Positions 15,585 to 23,034 of a stretch of DNA of 24,206 nt are shown piece after piece. Below the pieces are notes generated by a model that searched no databases, had not been told where the DNA came from, and saw only the letters and a list, made by a program, of their open reading frames with translations. Positions within the stretch are counted from its first letter, which is position 1. Every line of letters starts with the position of its first letter. The stretch comes from Kapaibacterium sp038202665 (GTDB lineage: Bacteria; Bacteroidota; Ignavibacteria; Kapaibacteriales; Kapaibacteriaceae), in the NCBI GenBank assembly GCA_038202665.1, contig JBBRES010000008.1, positions 1 to 24,206 on the forward strand, written 5' to 3'. The position numbers and the translations under genes are program-made.

Positions 15585-16672
15585 TGCATGTGCAGCCGCA
15601 ACGATTGTTTACACCAGGTCCGGTACCCGTTCCCGACGACGTCGCCCGCGCGTGTGCCGCCCAACCATTGTATCATCGTTCAGCCGACTTCAAAGAGTGC
15701 TCCGTTCGCACCTGGGAGTCACTTGCTCGAGTGTATCGCACGCAACATCCCGTACTCGTGTTGGCAGGAAGTGCCATGACGGGAATCGAAGCAGCGGTTG
15801 CATCGATGCATCAACCTGGGGAGCGCGTGATTGTCCTCAACAACGGAAGATTTGCTGAGCGCTGCTCCACCATTCTTTCTCGATACGGATGTGCGGTAGA
15901 CGAGATCATCGTTGAATGGGGGGAGACGATTTCTGCAGAACTCGTTGCGTCTACACTTCAAACAATGTCTGCGCCGGCCGCCGTGTGGATCACCCATAGC
16001 GAAACATCAACGGGCGTGACGCTTGACCTTCAGGCGATCGCATCGGTTATTCGTCAGTATGCACCGGAAACGCTGATATGTGTAGATGCGGTGACGAGCA
16101 TGGCCGTGCATCCAGTGGAAACGGATGCATGGGAGCTAGACGTTGTTGTTACGGGCATTCAGAAAGGACTGTGCTGTCCGCCTGGTCTTGCCTGTGTTTC
16201 GCTAAGCGAGCGTGCACAACGCAAACTGCACGCGTCAACACCACGCGCCTACACACTTGATCTTTCCATCGTTTTGCACCACTACCACAAGCATCGATTC
16301 GTATGGACACCACCAGTAACGCTTGTGGCGGGACTCGACGTTGCACTCAATTCCATCCTCAATGTTGGTATGGATGCAACGTGGCAGAAACATCAACAAG
16401 TAGCCGATCATCTACGCAAGCGCCTGCGCACAATGGGCCTGTCGCTCTTTGGTGTGAGCACGTCGAACGCAGTGACGGCCGTCGAGCACCCGAATGCTGA
16501 TCGCATTCGTGAGTTACTGTTGGAACGTCATCGGATCGTTATTGCCGGCGGACAAGACAGGTTGCATGGTCGTGTTGTTCGTATCGGAACGTGCGGACCC
16601 TATACTATTCACGACGTAGATATTCTGTGCACGTCCATCGAAGATGTACTTGCAACACTCTCATCATCATGA
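15584..16672 (+). CDS. Class V aminotransferase (alanine/serine-glyoxylate aminotransferase-like)
   Basis: 362 residues from ATG 15584, with GAGG 5 nt upstream and a TGATG overlap with the methyltransferase stop. The start agrees with the family opening RLFTPGPVPVPDDV. VLAGSAMTGIEAAVAS is the PLP phosphate region and WITHSETSTGVTLDL carries the conserved ETSTG. CVDAVTSMAVHPVETD holds the PLP-ring Asp. The Schiff-base Lys is K194 in TGIQKGLCCPPGL. The family moves an amino group from alanine, serine or phosphonates to a keto acid; related proteins are often named after the 42-kDa soluble-hydrogenase subunit. The substrate cannot be fixed from the sequence. Its TGA overlaps the rdgB-like ATG by 4 nt (ATGA). 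Confidence 0.9.
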   Translation: MHVQPQRLFTPGPVPVPDDVARACAAQPLYHRSADFKECSVRTWESLARVYRTQHPVLVLAGSAMTGIEAAVASMHQPGERVIVLNNGRFAERCSTILSRYGCAVDEIIVEWGETISAELVASTLQTMSAPAAVWITHSETSTGVTLDLQAIASVIRQYAPETLICVDAVTSMAVHPVETDAWELDVVVTGIQKGLCCPPGLACVSLSERAQRKLHASTPRAYTLDLSIVLHHYHKHRFVWTPPVTLVAGLDVALNSILNVGMDATWQKHQQVADHLRKRLRTMGLSLFGVSTSNAVTAVEHPNADRIRELLLERHRIVIAGGQDRLHGRVVRIGTCGPYTIHDVDILCTSIEDVLATLSSS

Positions 16673-17916
16673 TCCCATCTACCATCATCCTTGCAACGGC
16701 TAATCAGCATAAAGTGGACGAGTTGCGAGCCATTCTGGCATCGAATGGCCTTGACGTTAGCATCATTCCCGTAACGGACGTGTGGCCCGACTACGATGTG
16801 GATGAAACAGGCAGCACGTTCGAAGAGAACGCGATGCTTAAGGCGCTTGCCGTGTTCGAGCACACAGGGCTTGCGGTGCTTGCCGACGATAGTGGGCTGG
16901 AGGTTGACGCATTGCAGGGCGCGCCTGGAGTGATCAGTGCACGCTATTCTGGTGAGGGCGCCACCGACGCAACGAACCGCACCAAACTTCTTGCAGCAAT
17001 GGCTGATGTTCCCGCAACCGAACGATCTGCACAGTTCAGATGCGTACTCTGTTATATGGATGGAACTCGCACTCTATTTGACGAAGGCATCGTTCGCGGT
17101 GTGATCGCATTCGGTGAACGCGGAGATCATGGATTTGGATATGATCCCCTGTTCGTACCCGATGGACATCAGCGTTCTTTTGCAGAGCTCGATGCCCAAG
17201 AAAAGAATTCCATGAGTCATCGTGGGAGGGCAACGGCTTCGCTCATTCATCAATTGCACGCACTAGCAAACGATACGGGTCATGCCGCCATTGCGGACCC
17301 ACTTCCGAGGACCGATGCGCTCATCATGGCCTCTGTTGCTGCGGCAACGCAGCACACATCCCAACTTAGATCCGCCATTACCTTGTTCGTTCGCACGAGC
17401 GACGATGCATTGTTGATGTATGAAGCATTGCTGCAGACCTATCTGTTCGCCGGCTTTCCTGCGGCACTTGATGCACTTGTGATTCTCGATGAAGTATGTA
17501 CATCGATCCTTGGATCTATCACCTGGCCGTCTCCAGAAGTCTTCAACCTGCCCTTGTTTCAAGACCGTGGCGCACGATTGTGTGAACGTATCTACGACGG
17601 TGTGTATGAGCGCATGATGCAGCGACTGGGAACGATTTCCCCTGACCTAGCACAGTGGATGATCATCGAAGGGTATGGAAAGACGCTTGCACGTCCTCAA
17701 CTCGATATTGTTTCTCGAGAACTTTGCAACGTATCGGTTCTTGCCGCTCTCGGCCGAGAGCAACAACTCTATTCGCATGTGCGCGGTGCTTTGCTTGTGG
17801 GCGCAACGGCAGCGGAGCTTTCCGCATGCGCCGATATTGTTGTGGAACAATGCGGGAAGGTGGCAGGGACACGAATTGAAATTGTCCACGAGCGACTGAA
17901 TCGAGACCGCGCATGA
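16669..17916 (+). CDS. rdgB: XTP/dITP diphosphatase (RdgB/HAM1) fused to a carboxymuconolactone-decarboxylase-like domain
   Basis: 415 residues, about twice the usual ~200 of RdgB. Start is ATG 16669 (ATGA overlap), matching the family opening IILATANQHKVDEL. The N-terminal half is a complete HAM1 enzyme: TANQHK, DETGSTFEENAMLKA, LADDSGLEVDALQGAPGVIS, GFGYDPLF and KNSMSHRGRA near residue 190. It hydrolyses non-canonical XTP, ITP and dITP to the monophosphate. From about residue 220 to the end a second domain resembles the CMD/PcaC family: ALLQTYLFAGFPAALDAL, then ISPDLAQWMIIEGYGKTL, then SRELCNVSVLAALGREQQL and SHVRGALLVGATAAEL. It lacks the CxxC of AhpD-type members (GREQQLYSH instead). The frame is continuous, with no stop or shift between domains. 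The second domain's role is unknown. Confidence 0.88.
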   Translation: MIPSTIILATANQHKVDELRAILASNGLDVSIIPVTDVWPDYDVDETGSTFEENAMLKALAVFEHTGLAVLADDSGLEVDALQGAPGVISARYSGEGATDATNRTKLLAAMADVPATERSAQFRCVLCYMDGTRTLFDEGIVRGVIAFGERGDHGFGYDPLFVPDGHQRSFAELDAQEKNSMSHRGRATASLIHQLHALANDTGHAAIADPLPRTDALIMASVAAATQHTSQLRSAITLFVRTSDDALLMYEALLQTYLFAGFPAALDALVILDEVCTSILGSITWPSPEVFNLPLFQDRGARLCERIYDGVYERMMQRLGTISPDLAQWMIIEGYGKTLARPQLDIVSRELCNVSVLAALGREQQLYSHVRGALLVGATAAELSACADIVVEQCGKVAGTRIEIVHERLNRDRA

Positions 17917-19445
17917 ATACATGTTGGCTGACTGTTGCATTCACGTTTCTGTACGCCGGCACTGTGTTCGCGCAAGTGCCGAACAAGATCACACCTGGTC
18001 TTGATACGACGCGCACGGAAAAGCGTATCGTTCGACCAAGTCCGTTGCGTGAGCTCCGTGCAGACCTAGAAACACTTGCTACGTCTCCTGAGTGGACTGG
18101 TGCACACGTTGGTGTGGCCGTCGTATCACTCGAAACCGGCGAGATGCTGTATCGCAAAAACGAAGACAAATACTTTATCCCCGCCTCCCTCCAAAAGCTC
18201 TTCACCACGGCAACAGCGCTCTCTACTCTCGGTGTAGACTACCGTTACAGCACGACGCTTTACATCGATGGAGATCTTCAATCGAATGGTGAGTTCAATG
18301 GCAACATTATCGTTCGTGGAAGCGGAGACCCAACGATTAGCAATGCCTATGGCGTAGATCCAACGGTGGTAATGGACCGATGGGCATTCGTGTTGGACTC
18401 ATTAGGGATTCGTAGTATCAAAGGCTCGATTATCGGAGACGATGATGTCTTTGATGATGTTGAGTACGCAGCCGGTTGGTCTTGGGATGATCTTGTCTAT
18501 AGTTATGCGCCACAAGTGTCGGGGCTTAACGTGGCAGACAATGCTGTTCGTCTGAGCGTTCTCTCTCCACTCACGACAACCGATGTTCCCCACATCCGAA
18601 TGACTCCCGACAACGAGTATGTGCGCGTGGTGAATGGGCTGCGTGTTGTGGACTCCACGGGGTCTACTTCAATTACCCCAAAGAGAGATTTTCGTTCGAA
18701 CGTGGTTGATCTTACCGGTACGGTAGTCGCATCAACACAAGACACCGCACGTGTGTCTGTGAGCGTGGACAATCCAACGCTCTACAGCCTTAACCTTCTT
18801 CGCGCGGCTATTCAGCGACGTGGAATCAGGTTTCGTGGAGCCGTGCTGGACGTAGATGATTGGACAGACACGGTGGCTTACGAGCATTGCACGAAAATCG
18901 CGACGCATCAATCAGCGCCGATGTCGGAGATTGTAAATGTGATCAATAGGTATTCCAACAATCTCGGTGCCGAGGCACTCTTGAAGACAATTGGTGCAGA
19001 AGTCGGCGGAGAGGGCTCGTTTCTTCGTGGCATCGAAGAGATAAAGCTACACCTACAACGTGATGGTATCTCGTCACAAGACATTACGATCGTTGATGGA
19101 TCTGGTCTGTCGCGCTTCGACCTGTGTACGCCGCGTCAGATCTCAACACTTCTTTCCGCAATGTTCCGGAGCCCCGTTGCTGCGGCGTTCCGAGCGTCCT
19201 TGGCCGAACCAGGTGAACCTGGGACACTTCAACGTCGCATGCGCGACTCACGTGCTGAACACGTCGTTCGAGCAAAGACGGGAACAATGAATGGTGTATC
19301 AACACTTGCTGGCTACGTCATCACCCGAGACGGAGAGCCACTCGCCTTTGCTATCATGATCAATAACTTCCTCGCTCCAATCGCGATGGCGCAGAACATG
19401 CAAGACCTTGTCTGCATGCGTCTCGCCTCCTTCAGTAAGAAGTAG
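17913..19445 (+). CDS. dacB: D-alanyl-D-alanine carboxypeptidase / PBP4-type endopeptidase (S13)
   Basis: 510 residues from ATG 17913 (ATGA overlap with the fusion gene). Residues 1-21 are a signal peptide (LYAGTVFAQ). All three penicillin-binding motifs are present: S92-L-Q-K95 in IPASLQKLFTTATAL, S348-N-N in RYSNNLGAEALLK, and K455-T-G in AKTGTMNGVSTLAGY. The insert between the first two motifs (GNIIVRGSGDPTIS, APQVSGLNVADN) is typical of PBP4/DacB. It should trim the terminal D-Ala or cleave peptide cross-links in the periplasmic peptidoglycan. The length, 477 in E. coli, is slightly exceeded by an N-terminal linker. Its TAG is 2 nt from the stop of the convergent lipoprotein gene. Confidence 0.93.
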   Translation: MNTCWLTVAFTFLYAGTVFAQVPNKITPGLDTTRTEKRIVRPSPLRELRADLETLATSPEWTGAHVGVAVVSLETGEMLYRKNEDKYFIPASLQKLFTTATALSTLGVDYRYSTTLYIDGDLQSNGEFNGNIIVRGSGDPTISNAYGVDPTVVMDRWAFVLDSLGIRSIKGSIIGDDDVFDDVEYAAGWSWDDLVYSYAPQVSGLNVADNAVRLSVLSPLTTTDVPHIRMTPDNEYVRVVNGLRVVDSTGSTSITPKRDFRSNVVDLTGTVVASTQDTARVSVSVDNPTLYSLNLLRAAIQRRGIRFRGAVLDVDDWTDTVAYEHCTKIATHQSAPMSEIVNVINRYSNNLGAEALLKTIGAEVGGEGSFLRGIEEIKLHLQRDGISSQDITIVDGSGLSRFDLCTPRQISTLLSAMFRSPVAAAFRASLAEPGEPGTLQRRMRDSRAEHVVRAKTGTMNGVSTLAGYVITRDGEPLAFAIMINNFLAPIAMAQNMQDLVCMRLASFSKK

Positions 19446-19459
19446 TCTTACTTCTTTAC
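19435..19459. terminator. Hairpin spanning both stop codons of the convergent dacB and DUF4249-like genes
   Basis: GTAAGAAGTA (19435-19444) pairs with TACTTCTTTAC (19449-19459) with one bulged base and a 4-nt loop (GTCT). It covers the dacB TAG (19443-19445) and the opposite-strand TAA (19448-19450). The stem is A/T-rich with no clear T run, so a bidirectional terminator is possible but not strong. Confidence 0.35.
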
Positions 19460-20317
19460 CTCTTTGTACAGGAACGACTGCGAAGAGATTCGATAGGCGG
19501 ATCCAAACACTCCAATACCACCAGCAATGCTTCCCAACAACGGGTTGTAGCTAGCACCACTCAACCGAGTGGCCTTGTACCAATTGAACAGATTAGCGTC
19601 CGGTGCGTAGATCTCGATCTTATGCTTACCGTACCACTTAAATGCCTGCCATGCCGTAGGTGATTGATTGAATTGGATAAAGAATATCCGAGTAGTCTCC
19701 TTTTCGAATGCTGTTCCGTCGTCGCGCTCTTTATCACGAATTCTCAGATTCGTGTCCGCGGTCGGCGGAGACACGTACGCACCATATCCAGAGGTGTCTT
19801 CGCATGTTACAGAGATAAGCCATTGGTTTACTCCTGCATCGAGTGACCATCTGATGATGAGGGAATCCTGAAAGACCGTCTCATTCGCAAATCCAGGATA
19901 GATGAACTGTGCCTTCGGTGGAGTAACCCACGCGAATCTATTCGGAGTAGTGGTTGAACTAGTAAGTGTCTTACCAGATGCCTTGACGAGCAATTCGTAC
20001 TTCGTTGTTGGTTTGATACGAACAGTAGTATCGATAGCATCGAATCGACCGCCTACGCTATCGTCCACAAATTGCAGTGGGATTACGCCGTCCGAACTCG
20101 TGATCGTGACCTCTGCGGACTTGATCATAGCTCTCGTGAACTGGAACGAATCTGCGAGAGATTGCGACGCGTACACTCGAACGCCTCGAACAGGCTCGTC
20201 AACGTAGAGGTATGCCTCTACAACGACCTCCGGTGTGTAGTCCTGTGGCACCGGATCTCCACAGCCAACAAGAATCAGACTTAACAAAGAGGCAAGTACG
20301 ATGATGGATTGTTTCAT
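19448..20317 (-). CDS. DUF4249-like outer-membrane-associated lipoprotein
   Basis: 289 residues from the ATG complement at 20315-20317, 2 nt after the receptor stop, with GAGG in the receptor tail as binding site; a TTG two codons earlier is less likely. Residues 1-18 are a lipoprotein signal peptide and Cys19 is the lipidation site (LILVGCGDP). The N-terminal part PEVVVEAYLYVDEPVRGVRV, the repeated beta strands (SAEVTITSSDG, TTVRIKPTTKYELLV) and VTPPKAQF fit the DUF4249 family, which in Bacteroidota is encoded next to TonB-dependent receptors. Its molecular role is unknown; partnering with the receptor in uptake is inferred from this pairing. The family call is by eye. Confidence 0.8.
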   Translation of the reverse strand: MKQSIIVLASLLSLILVGCGDPVPQDYTPEVVVEAYLYVDEPVRGVRVYASQSLADSFQFTRAMIKSAEVTITSSDGVIPLQFVDDSVGGRFDAIDTTVRIKPTTKYELLVKASGKTLTSSTTTPNRFAWVTPPKAQFIYPGFANETVFQDSLIIRWSLDAGVNQWLISVTCEDTSGYGAYVSPPTADTNLRIRDKERDDGTAFEKETTRIFFIQFNQSPTAWQAFKWYGKHKIEIYAPDANLFNWYKATRLSGASYNPLLGSIAGGIGVFGSAYRISSQSFLYKEVKK

Positions 20318-20319
20318 GA

Positions 20320-22602
20320 TCAAAACCTCACTTCACACGAAACAGTTGGCAAAATCGGTAGGAGTCGAACATCTGTCACCTCTGGCACCGCCTTGTTCGT
20401 GTCGTAAAACCGGAACCAAATGTCGCGTCGAGAATACACGTTATACACGTCAATCATAATCTTGAACGGCAGATCGAACAGCGTTGTGTTGTAATTGACA
20501 TTCACGTTCAACTGGTGCGATGGCGGAAGCCGCAAGCCCCACCGCTGCGAAGGGACAATCATTCCGCGACCGTTCTCTAAGCCTGGCAACGAGCCTCGGA
20601 ATTGCGATGTGGCACCCGTATAGGATTGGCCTGATTGGAAGAAGAAGGAGGCTCCGATCTCCCACCGATCATTCAGTTTATAAATTCCTGTAAACTTCAG
20701 ATCGTGGCGTCTGTCGTACTTCGGACGGAACTCCGCACCACGGTTCACACTATCGAACTGCGCTTGCACGAATCCAAGTGCATAGCCCGCCCATCCAGTG
20801 AATCGTCCGATCTTCTTCTGGAGAAAGATCTCCGCTCCATACGCCGTACCATTGCCAATGTAGAACACTTGGCCAACGTTCTTGGATTGCGTTTGCGTGG
20901 TGTTCAATTCGTTGATGTTATAGAGGTTCTTGTAGTACACGTCTACGTTCAAATCGAAAGACTCCGAAGGACGCGTCTGCACTGACAAGATATAGTGATC
21001 AGCACGACCCGCCGGAACTGTATTGTCTGTAGGCAACCATGTATCGAAGAAGGAAAAGTCTGGTAAGGAGGCAAGGCGCAAATACTGATGGTAGATTCCC
21101 CACGCAGCTTTGACCGTGACGTTGTCGTTCACCACGTAGCTCAATGCGGCGCGTGGATCAACGGTTGCAAGACCGCTCTTCGCCCAATAGTTTCCTCGAA
21201 TACCAATCTGTGCAGAAAGTGCATCGGTGAACTGATAGTTCATCTGACCAAACGCCGAATGAACATTGTCCCAGACATTAAGGAGTTGAACGGCTTTGTT
21301 ATTAGTGTCTACGACGTTGCTGGATTGCTGTCCGCTAAAATTCTGGTCGTACGTGAAGTTATAGATTGTCCCCTCGTACCCCGTTTTCACTGTCAGCTTC
21401 TCGTTTACATACCACTCAAGGGCGAGCTTGGCACTATAATCCCTAATGGAGTTCGTGATGCCAAAAATGAAACCACCATTGTTGCCATCAAATCCGTTGT
21501 TGTAGCGGCTTGCACTGAGTGTGGCCACACTAAAAAGATTATCGCCAAAGATGTGCGACCATCGTGCAGAACCTGCAAGGTTACCAATACCAACGGAAAA
21601 GTCGAGGCCCGGTTGAGCAAGACTCAGTTTGTCCTTCGTAAGGAATCCGCTCAGCGACACCTTATCGTCCGGTCCGAAGTTCTGCGTGATCTTTGCGTTT
21701 ACGTCGTAGAAATTGTAGTCTGGGATTGGATTAACGGGGTCTTTCGGAAGAATTCCAGTGATCAGATCGAAGTAACTCGTTCGAGCACCGATGAACCACG
21801 AGCCATTTCCAACGGGACCTTGTAGGGATGCCTTTGCAGAGATAACACCGAGGCCCACCATCCCCTCCACTTTATCCCTATTGCCGTCCTTTTGCGTGAC
21901 GTTCAAGACGGCCGACATTCTGCCACCAAACTCAGCGGGGAACCCGCCCTTGATGAGCTCAACGTCTTTGATGGCTTCTGAATTGAAGGCGCCAATAAAT
22001 CCAAACAAGTGCGTTGGATTATAGACCGTCATGCCATCAAGCAGAACAAGATTTTGATCAGGCGAACCACCTCGAATATAGAGGCCGCTCGAAATCTGTG
22101 ATGATGTTAGTACACCCGGGAGCATCTGCAAAGCACGAAAAATATCTGACTCTCCTCCGATGCGCATTTGTGCTATCTGCTGCATGGGAATGTTCACAGA
22201 ACTGATATTGATCTGGCGTCGGTCGTCTTCACGACGTGCCGTGATCTCAACTTCTTGAACATCGATCGATGCAGACACCATTGGAATTTTCGTCTTCAGT
22301 GCTTCACCCTCTTTGAACACAAGCTTGATCTCTTTGCGTTTGTATCCGATCACGCTAATCGACAATGTCTGCTCGCCAATCGGAATGTTCGATATCGAGA
22401 AATACCCACTCTTGTTGCTAAACGCACCGAGCTTTGTGCCCTTGATATTGAGCGTTGCGCCAATGATGGTCTCCTTCGTTGTCGAGTCTTCGACAAATCC
22501 AGAAATGCTCCCCAATGTTCGGTCGGGGGGTGGGGTAATGTTTTTCGGGGCTGCTGATAACGTCGCGGTGAAAACGACGAACAGGAAGAGAAGTAGTCGC
22601 AT
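20320..22602 (-). CDS. TonB-dependent outer-membrane receptor with N-terminal carboxypeptidase-regulatory-like domain
   Basis: 760 residues from the ATG complement at 22600-22602; an in-frame extension to 22797 overlaps the divergent ferredoxin gene and lacks a signal peptide, so it is rejected. Residues 1-17 form a signal peptide (MRLLLFLFVVFTATLSA). A CarboxypepD_reg-like beta sandwich at about 30-110 starts SISGFVEDSTTKETIIGATL. The plug domain includes LQMLPGV, GLYIRGGSPDQNLVLLDGM and VELIKGGFPAEFGGRMSAVL. The rest is aromatic-alternating barrel strands ending in Phe (CEVRF), the usual terminal residue of outer-membrane barrels. It should import a large ligand with TonB energy. No SusD gene follows; the DUF4249-like gene is 2 nt downstream. 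The ligand is not predictable. Confidence 0.93.
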   Translation of the reverse strand: MRLLLFLFVVFTATLSAAPKNITPPPDRTLGSISGFVEDSTTKETIIGATLNIKGTKLGAFSNKSGYFSISNIPIGEQTLSISVIGYKRKEIKLVFKEGEALKTKIPMVSASIDVQEVEITARREDDRRQINISSVNIPMQQIAQMRIGGESDIFRALQMLPGVLTSSQISSGLYIRGGSPDQNLVLLDGMTVYNPTHLFGFIGAFNSEAIKDVELIKGGFPAEFGGRMSAVLNVTQKDGNRDKVEGMVGLGVISAKASLQGPVGNGSWFIGARTSYFDLITGILPKDPVNPIPDYNFYDVNAKITQNFGPDDKVSLSGFLTKDKLSLAQPGLDFSVGIGNLAGSARWSHIFGDNLFSVATLSASRYNNGFDGNNGGFIFGITNSIRDYSAKLALEWYVNEKLTVKTGYEGTIYNFTYDQNFSGQQSSNVVDTNNKAVQLLNVWDNVHSAFGQMNYQFTDALSAQIGIRGNYWAKSGLATVDPRAALSYVVNDNVTVKAAWGIYHQYLRLASLPDFSFFDTWLPTDNTVPAGRADHYILSVQTRPSESFDLNVDVYYKNLYNINELNTTQTQSKNVGQVFYIGNGTAYGAEIFLQKKIGRFTGWAGYALGFVQAQFDSVNRGAEFRPKYDRRHDLKFTGIYKLNDRWEIGASFFFQSGQSYTGATSQFRGSLPGLENGRGMIVPSQRWGLRLPPSHQLNVNVNYNTTLFDLPFKIMIDVYNVYSRRDIWFRFYDTNKAVPEVTDVRLLPILPTVSCEVRF

Positions 22603-22648
22603 AGGGCGGCATGGTACGAATAGATCACGACATTGTTGCATTCCGTAG

Positions 22649-22656
22649 TATTTTTG
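22649..22656 (+). promoter_or_regulatory. TAnnTTTG -7 promoter box for the ferredoxin gene
   Basis: TATTTTTG matches the Bacteroidota -7 element fully and lies 24 nt before the ATG at 22681, with GAGGA (22671-22675) between as ribosome binding site. It sits in the 78-bp gap shared with the divergent receptor gene, for which no matching box was found on the other strand. No -33 TTTG was found at proper spacing. Confidence 0.55.
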
Positions 22657-22680
22657 CTCTTCTAGAGAACGAGGAACCCA

Positions 22681-23028
22681 ATGGCCATCTACATTACGTC
22701 CGACTGTATCAACTGCGGAGCTTGCGAACCTGAATGCCCGAACACTGCTATTTATGAAGCAGGTGCGGAGTGGAGTTTGGCGGGAGAAACGCATCATGAC
22801 AGTACATCACCGGGCGGATTTAAAGGAAATTTCTTTTCAACGGAATTCTATTACATCGCACCGGACAAGTGTACAGAGTGCGAGACGTTCCATGATGAGC
22901 CGCAATGCGCCGCCGTTTGTCCGGTTGACTGCTGCTTGCCTGATACCAACAACGTTGAGACAAAAGAGCAGCTCGTTGCAAAAGTCAACTACTTGAACGA
23001 GATCGATTCCAATCGACTACGTCCATAA
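22681..23028 (+). CDS. 2[4Fe-4S] dicluster ferredoxin
   Basis: 115 residues; ATG 22681 preceded by GAGGA with 5-nt spacing. The first cluster site is C9, C12, C15 and C19 (CINCGACEPECPN). The second is C64, C67, C76 and C80 (CTECETFHDEPQCAAVCP), with the 8-residue gap characteristic of Allochromatium/YfhL-type ferredoxins, whose clusters have low potential. Two further Cys, C84 and C85, follow. Compared with YfhL (about 86 residues) there is an insert of roughly 29 residues between the two sites (EWSLAGETHH to NFFSTEF). It is a soluble electron carrier; partners are unknown. The next gene starts 6 nt later, so they are probably co-transcribed. Confidence 0.93.
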   Translation: MAIYITSDCINCGACEPECPNTAIYEAGAEWSLAGETHHDSTSPGGFKGNFFSTEFYYIAPDKCTECETFHDEPQCAAVCPVDCCLPDTNNVETKEQLVAKVNYLNEIDSNRLRP

Positions 23029-23034
23029 GCCACC

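Noticed and set aside
21088..21825. 245-residue open frame on the plus strand
   Set aside because: Antisense to the TonB-dependent receptor barrel, with no motif and no ribosome binding site.
22603..22797. N-terminal extension of the TonB-dependent receptor
   Set aside because: It would overlap the ferredoxin gene and its promoter and would bury the clear signal peptide that starts at 22602.
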